Shown here: piece after piece, positions 47,088 through 59,230 of the stretch
Position numbering within the stretch: position 1 is the first letter of the stretch
How the letters are laid out: the number at the start of each line of letters is the position of its first letter
Assembly: GCA_029990175.1 (NCBI GenBank)
Contig: JARKIP010000038.1
Location: 22,513,501-22,577,500 of the forward strand
Reading direction: 5' to 3'
DNA length: 64,000 nt
Source: Petunia secreta
Lineage: Eukaryota; Streptophyta; Magnoliopsida; Solanales; Solanaceae
Notes under the pieces: model-generated
The model's input: the letters and a program-made list of their open reading frames with translations, nothing else
Database searches by the model: none
Told to the model about the DNA's origin: nothing
Program-made: the position numbers and the translations under genes

Positions 47088-47310
47088 TATACATATTTGC
47101 TACTAGTCCTCTATCTGGATAATTCAAATGTTGTTTGTTTTATAGCGTTAGAATTTAAGGTAGCAAAATAGTTCGTTCCATGGATGCAATTATTTAGCTT
47201 AATGCTTGATCAATTTTATTTACTGAACTTTCACTTGTGTATATTTGAATTTCGTGTCAAAACATGATGGTCAAATAACATATAGGCTCCCCAGCATGCA
47301 TTGAGTGTGT

Positions 47311-47358
<48 letters not shown>

Positions 47359-48094
47359 GAAATTAATTAAAACATATATTTCTTGCATGAATAGAAATGC
47401 GTCAATTTTTAATTCCGTATGCACCTACAGTTGCAACCCGAATCCAACATAAAATTTTGTTCTAATTTATTTTGAATGTGATTCATCTTAATTATTTATA
47501 TGTTATTTTTAATTTATGCAATTGCTTGAATGAGTATTTGATCAATTTCTCTAATTTTTTTTACCAACTCTATGACATTAGAATTAGATAACTCAAATAT
47601 GTTGATGACATTGTTCGAGTAACTATTTTTCATATAATTAGTAAAAACTGACTATATTCTAATTAATAGCGGTAAAAGTGACTCTTCAATTTGCAAGATG
47701 TGCATATTTTATCTCGGAGTTTCACTTACGATAATGTAAATTTTAGAAATTATTTTGAAGTTCTTTTTCAACTATTTAACGATTCATGAATTTCAGTGAA
47801 AAAGTTGGTTATATTTTCATCCTAAAGATGACAATTTAGTCGGCAAATATGCAAAAATGACCTCACACTCGATTAGCGACTCTAAAGTGGCCACTTAATT
47901 TTGCAAAACTAGCTATACTTTAATTTATAGCTTTGAAAGTGGCTCGTTGATTTGCAGGCCGTGCAAAGAATGCCTATAGGCTACAGTGTCAATTAGTAAA
48001 TGTAGAAGTGGCTAATTAGTATATTATAAGCTATGAATAAATGGCTACTTTTTCAACTGAGGCCCAAACAGTGGCTTTTTATTAAATTAGGGGC
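47088..48094. other. AT-rich intergenic DNA with a 43-bp poly-T run
   Basis: A poly-T run lies at 47312-47354. No gene seen. Confidence 0.4.
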
Positions 48095-48631
48095 GCACCT
48101 TACATGGTAATAATTTAGTCACGTAGCCTATTTTGACCGCGTTAAATGAATACTAGCCAGCGGTGCAAAACTGTTTGAAGACTAGCCACTTTCGGACAAA
48201 TCACAGTATAAATACTGGGGCTTTGAACAATATACTGGGAAGCTTCAGTAAACTAACCCCAGTATAAAATACTGGGGTTTTGAACAAGTTTTGTTCAAAG
48301 CCCCATTATTTTGTTATGGGACTTGGTATAAAGCTTCAGTCCAATAACAAAATACTGGGGCTTTGAACAAAAGCCCCAGCATTTTGTTATTGGGACTGAA
48401 GCTTTATATATAAAGTCCCATAACAAAATACTTGGGCTTTGAACAATTTTTATTCAAAGCCCCAGTATTTCTTTATGGGACTAGTCTGGAGTGGTTTTCC
48501 AACGCTAATAGAGCTTAAGTGTGCGCGCGAATTTTTTGCTATTCTTCAATGAATTTTGAAACGATGGATAGTCCCAATGAGCGCATCTAAAAATGGTTAC
48601 TGATCAAAATTTCTCCCTAACATAGGTTGCA
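48095..48631. mobile_element. MITE with long internal inverted repeats, copy 2
   Basis: Same family as 25118-25640: TACTAGCCAGCGGTGCAAAA, then inverted GGGGCTTTGAACAA / TTCAAAGCCCCAGTATTTTG units, then GGGACTAGTCTGG and AAGTGTGCGCGC. The ends pair imperfectly (ACGTAGCC-ATTTTGACCGCG with the inverse of GCGCATCT-AAAATGGTTAC). Boundaries approximate. Confidence 0.6.
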
Positions 48632-49699
48632 CGGACCCAAACTGCTCTTTCACCTTTATATAATAGTATAATAAGATAATAATAGTGCAATAAGATAATA
48701 AGAAAATCGTTCAGTCTTGCTTTCAAAAATACGATTTCACATTTAACAAATAAGGAGAGAAAGGGGAGAGGATTTTTTTTTTTTTTTTTAAGTCAACAAG
48801 CTGTACTTTTCAGAAATTTGAATTAAGAATCCCATTGTTTAGCAATATTTTATATCGATATGGTATGCAAGCTAAGGTAGACTATGACTATGAGTCAAAA
48901 TTGAGGAATATATTCTGTTTTTTTTTTTTTCTTCTCTTTTTTATATCTTGTTTTTCTTTTAACTTGTTTTTTATATGGATGAATGACGACTACATATTTG
49001 AAAAGTACCAAAATTTAAAAATTAAATAACTGGTTTATATTTTGAATCAAGACAATGAATTAAGAAAATAGAAAGGGTTCAAGATCGACCGTGCAATATT
49101 GAAGTATATGATTTTGCTAAATCAATATTTTATATGAAGATAAATATTAGTAAGATAATATATATTATATCTATCAAGATTTTGAGTGCCGTACCTTTTG
49201 CACAATCAAAGCTAAGGAATGAATGTCTTAATTATCTTCTTTTTTTTTTTCAGTAGATATTCCCCCTTTGTGTCAAAGAATATAATAAATAAAATATTAC
49301 TATAAAGCAACCATACACGATAAACCTCATAAAAGAATTCAATATTCCTTAATGTTCCTTGCAAAATGATTGCCACTTAAGTGATGCACCAGATAACATA
49401 TATAAAGTGAACAAGGAAAACAAAAATAACCGGACGATGTGCAGAAAAGGTCACTTTTGCCACTGATCTTTAGGCACAAGTCACTAATATCAAAATATTT
49501 AGTTTGTGGCCACTTTCACTGCACCTCCTAATAATAAAAAAAATTAAAAAGACTAAATTACCCCCCATCGTATATAAACAACGTTCCTTCGTCTATTATT
49601 ACTCTGTTCCTATACTTTTGCTGCTGCTGCTGCTGATTCCGCAATTTTCTTCACCACTTTCGCTTAAAATATGTGAGTATTCTATGTTTTAATCTCACA
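48632..49699. other. AT-rich spacer left of the MULE region
   Basis: T-rich runs (48773-48789, 48918-48930, 49232-49248) and a (GCT)n run at 49619-49635. No gene or clear transposon end found; the left terminus of the MULE could lie here. Confidence 0.35.
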
Positions 49700-50590
49700 T
49701 TATGCTTATTAGAACTGAATTGAACAAAGTTCAATCCGTCTGAACTGAATTTCTGACAGATAGGTTTAAATTTCAATAGTTTTACGTTTGAGGGCTGAAC
49801 TTCAGTCCTTGTCGCTATTGTCACGTGAACTTCAGTGCTTAAGTACTGAAAATTCATTAAAATAGGAGTAAGTTTGAATTAGATTCAGTTTATTAGATTG
49901 AACTTGACATATATTCTGTTGATTTTCAATCGAATTTTAATATATTCAGTCTATATGAAATTTCGAATGTTTGAATAGTAGATAGGAATGATTTGAATGA
50001 TATTTACTTAAAGCTAAGTAAACAGAAATAGAAATTCAATCCTTATTCCCAGAACTTCAATCCATATTGACAGAGCTTCCGACATCCCTAGGATTGAACT
50101 TAAGTCAATAAGCAGAGAACTTCAATCCTATAGGGACAGAACTTTCCACGTCCTTGAGGACAGAAGTTCAGCGCCATATCGATTGAAGTTCAGTACTTAT
50201 GCAATAGAACTTCAGTCTAGTGCCATATTGATTGAAGTTCAGTCCTTAAAGATAGAACTTATATACGCAGGACTTCAATCCAATAGAAATAAAAGTTCAG
50301 CGCCATATTGATTGAAGTTCAGTACTTAACCAATAGAACTTCAGTCCAGTGTCATATTGATTGAAGTTCAGTCCTTAAAGACAGAACTTATATGCACAGG
50401 ACTTCAACTCATAGAGATAGAAGTTCAGGGCCATATTGACTGAAGTTCAGTCGTTATACATAGAACTTCTATCAATATGACCAGAACTTCAATCCTAAAC
50501 AGAAGTTTGAAATACTTTATGGATAGAAGTTGACGGGCATATAAATTGAAGTTAAGTCCTTGTGGATAGTAGTTAAGCACATATAAAAAC
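49700..50590. repeat. GAACTTCA/GAAGTTCA degenerate repeat array R1
   Basis: GAAGTTCAGTCC and GAACTTCAGTCC cores alternate every 20-26 bp, joined by linkers such as TTATGGATA or AAAGACA. From 50169 a larger unit of about 129 bp (CAGCGCCATAT-GATTGAAGTT...) repeats at 50298 and, diverged, 50426. It lies directly upstream of the transposase frames. The left part (49700-50030) is weaker. Confidence 0.85.
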
Positions 50591-50634
50591 TTTCCCTACT
50601 AACACATTATTTTGGTTTACTCATTCAATGCAGA

Positions 50635-53600
50635 ATGTTTAATGTTTGTTTGGTTATTGCTTTTAATAGGAATTGGAAAAAAGATCACAAGTACTTGGAT
50701 CATGAAACAAAACTTCTACTTGTTAATGAAATGATCGAATTCAGAACTTTCATGGATAAGATTTACGAAGCAACACATTTCACCGAAGTTGTGAATATAT
50801 GGTTTGACATTCGAATGGATTCGAGCAAAGGAATGCTTGTAACTACAGAAGAAGAACTAAGAACATGTATGCACTTGTTGAAGAATGATTCTTCTTTCAA
50901 GAATAGCCGTTTCGTGATTGAAAAGCTACAGATCAAACTCATCGCACAAAAGTTTCACCCCAAGAGGGGAACTTGATAATGCAGATCGACTGCAATCAAG
51001 CATTTGAAATGCCAGACGATGTTGAGAACCTGCAACCAAATGACACTCAATTTCAGTCACTACTGCCAACCCTCGAATGCCCTCCTGCTAACACATCAGC
51101 TGCCAAGGCTGGAAGGAAGAGGTCGAGGGTAAAACAGAAACAGTCTCCATTAATGATATTAACAGGAGATGTGTCGTCAAAATATATAGAAGCCTACTCG
51201 ATATTTGACAACAAGGAGACAATGATGAAGTCTTTTGTCAAGATGGCAATCAAGAAACATTTTGAGTTCAAGGTTATTAGATCGAATAGAACAAGATATG
51301 AACTGAAATGCATCAATCCCAACTTTGATTGGAATATCCGTGCCAGAAGGATAAAAGATTCCACACTATTTAAGGTAATTAAGTTTCAGAATATACATAA
51401 ATGCTCAGTTGACATTAAGAAGGTTGATCAGAAACATGCCACGTCAACCTTGATAAGTGAATACTTTCTTGAAAACATCCGAGATAACATAACTGAAGTT
51501 AGACCAACATTTATTGTCAATGAGATGAGAAGAATACATGGGCTTGACATAGGATATCACAAGGCATGGCGTTCAATTCAAGCAGCAAACGCTTTAATTA
51601 GAGGACGGCCTGATGAGCATTATCATCTGCTCCCTTCCTACTTGCATGTGTTGAAAGAGAGAAATCCAGGCGCTCACACAAACATAAAGATAGACAGTCT
51701 TAATCGGTAAGCATTTCTCAAAAGAGAGTTCAATGCCTATACAGAAATTCAAAATTTTCTAATGATTAACTCTCTCCTATGTTAAAACGTTTCAGGTTTA
51801 TGTATATGTTTGTTGCTTTCAAGCCATCAATTGACGGTTGGAAGTATTGTCGACTAGTGATAGTAGTAGATGCAACATTTCTAAAGGCAAAATATCTTGG
51901 CGTTCTCATCATTGCTATAGCAAAAGATGCAAACAATCAACTGTTCGCCCTAGCTTATGGACTTGCAGACTCTGAAAATAATGATGCTTACACTTTGTTC
52001 TTCACAAAGCTACGGAAAGCAATAGGTACCCGTGCTGAAATGGTCTTTCTGTTAGATAGAAACAAATCAATTGCGCATGCAATTGCACAAGTTTATCCTG
52101 ATAACCACCATGGTATATGTATCTACCACTTTGAAAAGAACCTAAATCAAAGGAACGTGAGAACCACAGTGATAAGTCTCTTTCAAACTGCTGCAAGAAC
52201 TTATAAGCGTGAAGGTTTTCATAGCTTCATGTCACAAATAGAGGCAATTGATAGAAACACATTCAACTACATAATGAAAAAACCACCTAAAAGATGGGCT
52301 AGATCTTATTCCCCAAGGCGGCGATATGATATGCTTACTACAAATATTGTCGAGTCAATGAATTCTGCGTTACTCGAAGTAAGAGAGTTGCCCATTTTAA
52401 GCCTTTTGGATTTGATCATAGTGAAGAAGCAAAAATAGTTTTGTGAAAGAAGAACAACTGCTCAGGAGACTTTCCATAACTTATCAAGATGAGCAGAAGA
52501 TGAAATGAACAAGAAGATTCAGCTGGCCTTTACAATTCATATAAGTAGACTGATCTATGCCATTCTAATAGACTGCAAGGAAAGCTGAAGATCAGTGAAA
52601 GTATACTGAAAATCAGGACTTGATCTTCCCCCTCCCCCCTCCATTTACTTATATCCTATTTATATTTGGAAACACAAAATGAAGAAGACTGAGGTTTACA
52701 TGTCCTGTGGATAGAACTTCATCAGATCATAAGTTTGGAGGACTTCAATCTCTATGGATAGAACTTCAGATCATAAGGGGTAGGGGGTTCAATCCTTGTG
52801 GATAAAACTTCAGCAAAATAGAGAGAGGGGGTTCAAACCTTGGGGGGGTGGAACTTCAGTACATAGGGGGTTCAATGCTTGGAGATAGAACTCCTGTCCA
52901 TAACAGTGAGGAAGTAGAAGTAGGGGAGTGCAACCATTGTTAATTCAAATTTAGCCCATATGATTGAACTTCAATCAGTCCACTTATACTCATGAACAAA
53001 CAAGGCTGAGGTTTACATGTCCTATGTATAGAAGTTCAGATAATAGGCAATAGGGGGTTCAATCCCTATGGATAGAAGTTCAAATCATAGAGGTAGGAAA
53101 GTTCAATTCTCTTGGATGGAACTTCAGTAAAAATAGCGAGAGAAGCTTCAACCCTTGGGGGGTGGAACTTCAGTACATAATTGGGCATAGAACTTCAGTC
53201 CGCAACAGTAAGGAAGTTCAACTAGGGGAGTTCAATCATTGTGCATTGAACTTCAGAGACTTCAAGCAGTCCACTTGGATTACACTTATAAACTCTTGCT
53301 CTGAATTAGTAATAGCATATTTATATACCATCTGTACTAACTTGTAAAGGTTATTAATTTAATTTCAAACATGTATTCCCAACAGGCGCAGCGACATTCA
53401 ATGTGCAATATGAAGGATCAAGCTTCAATGTCGATTTAAAGAGTAAAATGGTGACTGTCTTGAATTTCAAACTAATGAGCTACCATGTGTTCATGCAATT
53501 GCATGCATTGAGAAAAGATGCCCGGTAAAATCTAAGTTCTGCTCAAAGTGGTATATACCACATATCAAGGGAAGGTGAATATGATTGGCCAAAAAAGCTC

Positions 53601-53790
53601 TTGGAATATACCAGACACTGTGAAAAACCAAAGGATTGAAACTCCTAATGTCAAAATACAACGTGGGAGAAGGAAAACAAAGAGATACATCTCGATTGCT
53701 GAGGTTGTACGAGTCAAATCAAACAAATGTAGTCGATACAAAATCAGAGGACATGATAGAACCTCATGCACAAATACTCTAGTACTCTGA
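50635..53790 (+). pseudogene. Mutator-like (MULE) transposase, MuDR family, with stops and frameshifts
   Basis: Frame 50635-50976 is an N-terminal region (DHKYLDHETKLLLVNEMIEF). 50979-51706 holds the MuDR DNA-binding domain (YELKCINPNFDWNIRARRI, FQNIHKCSVD). An 89-bp GT-AG intron (51707-51795) leads in phase to the MULE transposase core (FMYMFVAFKPSIDGWKYCRL, VVDATFLKAKYLGVLIIAIA, LLDRNKSI, CIYHFEKN, TTNIVESMNSALLEVR). A TAG at 52436 and TGA at 52490 sit where the family has Trp, both one G-to-A change. Array R2 then interrupts. 53390-53560 carries the SWIM zinc finger (LPCVHAIAC) in a shifted frame, and 53600-53790 the KCSRYKIRGHDRTSC tail. A one-base shift also lies near 50970. DDE transposase by family; this copy is inactive. 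Confidence 0.88.
52690..53270. repeat. GAACTTCA/GAAGTTCA array R2, inside the transposase gene
   Basis: Same cores with G-rich linkers (GGGGGTTCAATCC, GGTGGAACTTCAGTACATA). GAGGTTTACATGTCCT-TG occurs twice (52690 and 53010), a duplication of about 320 bp. It falls between two coding blocks of the transposase, so probably in an intron. Confidence 0.8.
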
Positions 53791-54079
53791 CTCTATTCAA
53801 GGATATATAGGTACTGCTACTTCCTTCATTATCCATAAACTTTTTCTTTATTTACTAAATATTTCCCTCCTACTAATTTGATTTTTAAATTCTTTTTATT
53901 TCATGAAACTGCTTGGCTGTGAATGATGGTGCAGAAATACATGAAGATATTAAAATTGCTAATAGTTTCTTATCCACATTCAAGATATGAACTCTGAATG
54001 CATTGCAGTTTATTTTTTTATTTGTTTGGATGGTATTTCATGTTCTTTAACAATTTTTTAATAAGTTTGATACTAGTAT

Positions 54080-54930
54080 TTGGATTTGAAGCAGTTTCAG
54101 TCCATATAAGACTGAACTTGTAGTTAATTTAGTCCATCAAAACTGAATTTCAATACTTATGAAGTGTACTTCAGCCTTTCAATATGAAAAACTTCAATCC
54201 TTACGATTCCTGAATTTACATTTTTTAATTGAACTTCAATACTTATGGAGGAACATTCAGCCTTTAACTTCTGTCCCCAGGGATAGAAGTTAAACTTAAA
54301 ATTTTGTCCTTGAGGATAAAAGTTAATACTGGGATATAGGAACTTCAGTCCATGATGATAGAAGTTCAGTCAATGAGGGTAAAGAAGTTCAATCCATGTG
54401 GGTAGAACTTCAATTAGTACCATTTAACAACTTCACTCCACTAATTGGACTGCGCGCGCGCGCACACATACACACACACACACACACACAGAGATTTGAT
54501 AAAAGAAGTTCAGTCCATGAGAATAGAACTTCAGTCAATGAGGGTAAAAAAAGTTCAGTCCATGAGATGAGGATAGAACTTCAGTCCTTAAAGACAGAAG
54601 TTCAATCCTAGTGGGTAGAAGCTCATATTTCATGTGGGTAGAACTTCAGTCCATGAGGATAGAAATTCAGTCAATGAGCGTAAAGAAGTTCAATCCATGT
54701 GGATAGAACTTCAGTCCATGTGGATTGAACTTCCATCCTTGGAGACAGAAGTTCATTCCTAGTGGATAGAAAGGTCAAACTAATATTCTATACATCAAAA
54801 CACAGAAGTTTGAGCTTCCATCCTTTTGAGTAGAAGTTTGATCTCATGAATTAAAAACATCCAACCTTAAAAGATAGAAGTTCAATCTTAGTGGATAGAA
54901 TATCATATTCAATACTTAGAGACAGAAGTT
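54080..54930. repeat. GAACTTCA/GAAGTTCA array R3 with CG/CA microsatellite
   Basis: Regular dimers of about 44 bp (AGTTCAGTCCATGAGAATAG + AACTTCAGTCAATGAGGGTA + AAGA) follow a (CG)n(CA)n run at 54449-54490. The segment TACCATTTAACAACTTCACT before the microsatellite recurs in array R6. Confidence 0.85.
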
Positions 54931-55363
54931 CAAACTCATTGTTGCAGCATTTTATTATGGACACACTTTAAACTGAAACATTGGTGAACTTGAAAACAAA
55001 AAATTCTGAAAAAGTCACAATTTATTATCAAATTCCTATATTATAAATGGCAATAAGCAGGTCAGCGTCAACCTGCTTGCCGACCAAGGGTAATATAGGA
55101 ATTTCACATTACTTGCCCCCACAGTATTGTGACTTACAAGATCACACGTGGCCAAAGGACAAAGCCGTACTACATCCCTGCCTTCTGTATGCACATGAAA
55201 CCACTTTGATCAGTTAAGGCTTGCTGCTTGCTTATATAGTGGAGGGAGTAGCTTTTGTTATCCGATGTGGGACAACAGTAATACTCTTGAATATATAGCT
55301 TTCAATTATAACATCTCACGACACCAAATTAGTGTACTTATTTGCTTTTTGTTGTAAAAACAG

Positions 55364-55469
55364 CACTGTGTTGGGATCATATGCACGCTTCATGTGGGAA
55401 ACGGAAGAGGGCAATGAAGAAGAAGAAGTGGAGGTCGAAATAGTAGCAGCTATGGTTGCAGCTTATTAA
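55364..55469 (+). pseudogene. Terminal exon resembling the C-terminus of a plant TPR-like protein
   Basis: After a TTGTAAAAACAG acceptor, one frame reads TVLGSYARFMWETEEGNEEE, then EVEVEIVAAMVAAY and stop. SYA-F-W followed by an acidic run is a typical end of plant tetratricopeptide proteins with a SYAxFLW motif. A 3' untranslated-like stretch with AATAAAAG (about 55589) follows. No matching upstream exons are visible, so it is probably a captured or orphaned exon. The identification is weak but the exon shape is good. Confidence 0.45.
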
Positions 55470-56200
55470 CAGTACTAAACAGAGAGAACAACTAATAAAA
55501 GTTCTATAAGCTCAGTTTCGGCTTTCGTAGCTACAGTAGTATCGTTGAGAGCTAACGTTTTCTAATGTACTTGTAAAATTTGTAACACTATAATAAAAGA
55601 AGAATATGTAACATAAATTCGCGACATCAATGTTGTAATCGAAAATGAGGGGAAGTCTATACGGAAGAGAGAATGGAAGAGAAATTACAGGAAATTAAGA
55701 GAGTTCTCAGCTTTAAGTTTTTGTACAGCTGCTTTTTTATTTATACGGAAGTGCTCTTGTAATTCTGACGTAGCTCCAGAATGGGATTATCAAAGTATCA
55801 AGCCTTTCCTTTTGAGTTACAAAATTTGGCAAAAGTCATTTGCAATTCATTTGAAAGCTTATGGTTGTTAACCTGCAATGTTATTTCTATATCCAACATA
55901 AAGCTTCACAAATAAAGCAGCCAGACTATGAACAACTTGTCTTATTGCCAATGCAGGAAGTTCTTCTTCACGACTTGTTAATAATGCAATCTTTCAAGTG
56001 TTGGGGGATAAAGAGAGAGTACAAATGGAAATTGTACTATCTTGAGCTTGTAACTTATTAATGTTGGCCGTTGGGGCCATATACTGCTGAAGAATAAATA
56101 GTTTACCTCGGTTGAGATAATTGAAGTTACAATGTCGATGATTGATAATCCAGAAAGCTTTTGAAAAATAATTTTGGTAAGGAAATTTTTAAGTGAAATG

Positions 56201-56251
<51 letters not shown>

Positions 56252-56524
56252 CTAATCCCAATAGTACTTAAAATGTTGAATTTTTTGGACAAAATTCGAG
56301 AGAAGTTGAACAAGATATACAAATTACTAATAGATTGGATGAAATCTCAAAAAGTCTCACATTCAACATTTCACTCAATATAAGCCTTTTATTCGCGAGG
56401 ACTTGGATGAGAAGAAACTCTCACTTCGATTCTATAATAGAGGTGGAATTCAAAAGCAACCATCAATTATCCGTTTATTTAATTTTATCCTTTTTTTCAC
56501 CTTAAAAAGTATATATAATATGCA
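55470..56524. other. Non-coding, with a (TA)n microsatellite
   Basis: 3'-flank of the TPR-like exon, then AT-rich sequence. A pure (TA)n run occupies 56204-56250. No gene. Confidence 0.4.
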
Positions 56525-57363
56525 TCTCTACTACTCTTAGAATTTTATGAAAGGTAACTATCTCAGATTTTATAAATATAGCTTTTTGTACATGTAATTT
56601 TTATTAAAAAAAAATTATCTCTTACACATAACTTCAAATTTCTTTTAAAGTTTATCATTCCTTTACATAAAGAGGCATTATGAAGCCTGGCCTTTAGCAG
56701 AGTTGCTAGCCTCATCTAGCTAATGTTTTAACGAATGGACCTTCTATCTAAATGGCCTAACCTGATATTCGATCGGAAAATAATTTGCTCAAGTTCAAGA
56801 GAAAACTCAGTGTAATATATGAAGTTTGAACAATTCAGATTTCACCCAACAATGAACTTCCAATGAACATGCCAACAAGGGAAAATGATTTCTCTTTTTT
56901 TTTTTTACTTAGTTTTACACATAAAAATAGCAGTTGTCACTCGGGATACTGATTCATGTATGAGGACTAGCTCAAGAGTCAAAATGAGCTAGCGGATGTC
57001 ACTAGCATACTTACTTGAATAAAAGTTTTCTTATTTGACCAAATAAATTGTCATGTAACATTATTTTCTTGGGATCAAAAAATTTCCGCATTATCTAGCT
57101 TTTGTTATCCCAAATAGTACTTTTAATTAACTTTCACATTAAAATAAGTACTACTACTACTATTTATCTGATTTCATTTTATAAAACTATAAATTCATAA
57201 GTTTGGATAGTGATTTATGGTGGTTTCTCTATAAAAACTGCTACATGTAAAAAATTTGTCCATTTGAAAGTTTAGACAAAATACAAAGCATGAATTAAAA
57301 GAGACATAAATCATGCAATAGATCACTATTGGGCCCGTGCTAGCACGGGAACTCCTATACTAG
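56525..57363 (+). mobile_element. Short non-autonomous Helitron
   Basis: Starts TCTCTACTACTC after an A, the canonical plant Helitron 5' end. The 3' end has the 16-bp palindrome CCCGTGCTAGCACGGG (57334-57349) followed after 10 bases by CTAG (57360-57363) and a T, the canonical 3' hairpin and CTRR end with A/T insertion. About 840 bp, no Rep/helicase and no recognisable captured exon. Confidence 0.72.
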
Positions 57364-57490
57364 TATTATCAAAAAAACATAAGAGACAACACATACATAT
57401 TATCTTATCAGGCATCTTCAACATCAGACCCACAACTAGAACTAGAACTGGAACTTAAAGGTTCTATAACATCCTGCCAAATAGTAGCAT

Positions 57491-57893
57491 CTAAAACCAC
57501 ACGATCTGAGGATTCGACAACTCCAAAAGTATCCTAGTTCCTACTCCGAGATTATTACTACGAACGAACTCCCTCCATCCATTAGAAAGCCACATTTCTC
57601 TTCCCACTTTTAGGTAGTTCATCCGGAAATGAGTACCACAGCAAATTACAGTTGCTGGCATATGACGTCTGGGAAGCATAATTGCCAACAATACTGACAA
57701 AACCTTTGCAATAAAAAGAAAAATAAACAGTGTTATTTTATAATAACTATAACAAAAATAACACTTTTGAAACACAAAAATGCTATGATTAACTTACAAA
57801 CTGATATGATTCAGTATCCAATTCACTCAACACTGCATCAATGAGTGCTACAATCTTAGAATTAGAAATTATTTGGTTCTTCTCTTCAATAAT
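57491..57893 (-). pseudogene. B3-domain gene fragment (minus strand)
   Basis: An upstream exon (57893-57798, KIVALIDAVLSELDTESYQF, donor GTAAGT) joins in phase to 57703-57491 (VLSVLLAIMLPRRHMPATV ... GREMWLSNGWREFVRSNNLG, then GTRILLELSNPQIVWF and stop). The LP, GW-EF and N-L-G pattern is the second half of a plant B3 DNA-binding domain, and the ahead-of-domain 'ESYQFV' segment is also usual in that group. The normal G-D after the loop is G-T, and another frame opens just there with an acidic Ser-rich tail ending near 57410, so a small indel is likely. No activation or other domain is seen. Probably a passenger of the MULE region. Confidence 0.6.
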
Positions 57894-58059
57894 AAAGAGG
57901 TCTATTTCTATTGCAATAATTATAGAAAAGACATTCTATATTTTTGTGTAGTGTCCTTTTACTGTTGGATGAACGTAAAGATTCTTTCTTCTTTTGTTTT
58001 ATAGTCTATCCCAACACAAGTCACAGAATACATGACCCCACTACGATTTAACAACTGCG

Positions 58060-58145
58060 CTGCACTTTCAGTCAATGAGGGGCAGTGAAGTTCAGTCAAT
58101 AAGGGTAGTGAAGTTCAGTCAAAAAAATGTTTAAACTGAATTTGA
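58060..58145. repeat. GAACTTCA/GAAGTTCA array R4 (short)
   Basis: TTTAACAACTGCGCTGCACTTT then two GTGAAGTTCAGTCAA units. The first segment is shared with array R6 at about 60350. Confidence 0.65.
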
Positions 58146-58426
58146 ATAAAGTTAAATCCGTGTGAATGTGGGTACCGGTTTTAATACTGTAGTTAATATA
58201 TTCAAATCTTATCTGTAATTAATAACGTACGGAAACTGTAAGACCATAGAAAACATAATTTCTTTGACTACATTTAATGCATTTTTGACAAAATACATAT
58301 CCACTTAGCAGTTACTGACTTTTTGACTATAAATAACCCTTTGCAGTTAAAGGAAACTACAAAGTTTTTTAAGACTTCATCTCCTCATACAAACTACATT
58401 TTTTTTTTTTTTTGAGAAAAGAAGAT

Positions 58427-58956
58427 ATGGCGGATGAAAACACTCGTGTGGAGGAACTAGAGCAGTTCGACAAGAAAATCACATTATCTTACTTTAATAG
58501 AGATAATTTTGTATGTTAAAAGAAATGACCAAAGTATTTTTTATATTTTTCATTTAATTTTTCAGTGTTTTGTGATTTTTTTATTAACTATGAAATATTA
58601 TTCCTTTTAGATCTTTCCAGACAGTTGGAAGCGGAGACTGCCAAATAGAAATGGAATGACATGCATAATTTGTGAAGATGATGATGATGATGATGTACAT
58701 GAGATGAACTTCAAAGTTGGGAAACACGCAAGTTTGTGTAACGGTTGGAAAGATATGATTTAAGAAAGGCTTCTGGATAGGTGATATACTTCATTTTTAT
58801 CACAAATGGCACGAGATGATCGACGGTATTCTATCTGTTATTTTTGTTGTTTCTGTCATAAACCATCTGGATGGTGAAGGAGATGGTGATGATGATGAAA
58901 GCAGTGACGATGATGATGATGGAGCATCAGCACAGAATCCAATTTTAATTGAATAA
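58427..58956 (+). pseudogene. Small B3-domain (REM-like) gene with one frameshift
   Basis: A TATAAATA lies at 58328. Exon 1 from ATG 58427 to 58510 (MADENTRVEELEQFDKKITL then SYFNRDNF), donor GTATGT, acceptor CCTTTTAG, exon 2 from 58611. Exon 2 reads IFPDSWKRRLPNRNGMTCII, an Asp run, then KVGKHASLCNGWKDM: the B3 fold pattern. The frame stops at 58761, but one base back the next frame continues with KKGFWIGDILHFYHKWHEMI, the expected end of a B3 domain, and an acidic tail to the stop at 58954-58956. So one small indel breaks a gene of about 140 residues. B3 proteins bind DNA in the nucleus; targets unknown. Confidence 0.62.
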
Positions 58957-59119
58957 TTTCTAGTAGTCGTTTGTAGTTTTAATATGTATTGTCTATGAGT
59001 ACTCTATATATTTGTGTTCTAATTATAACTACTGTGTTTATGTATTAATTTTCATCTAATCGTATTTTATATATTTGCATCTCTCATAAAGTAACTGTAA
59101 GGCTTGATAAATAACTGAA

Positions 59120-59230
59120 ATAGAAAACAGAAGTTCAATCCTAGTTGGTAGAAGCTCATATTCCATATGGGTAGAACTTCAGTCCATGATGATAGAAGTT
59201 CTGTCCATGAAGATTGAAGTTCTAGCCACT
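59120..59230. repeat. GAACTTCA/GAAGTTCA array R5 (short)
   Basis: AGAAGTTCAATCCTAG, GGGTAGAACTTCAGTCCATG, GATAGAAGTTCTGTCCATG, GATTGAAGTTCTAGCC: four cores, close to the wording of R3. Confidence 0.7.

Noticed and set aside
54396..54611. 71-codon frame in array R3
   Set aside because: It is simply the 44-bp repeat dimer read in one frame; no such frame persists in the other arrays.
56204..56250. (TA)n frame giving an Ile/Tyr-rich peptide
   Set aside because: Simple microsatellite, no coding meaning.
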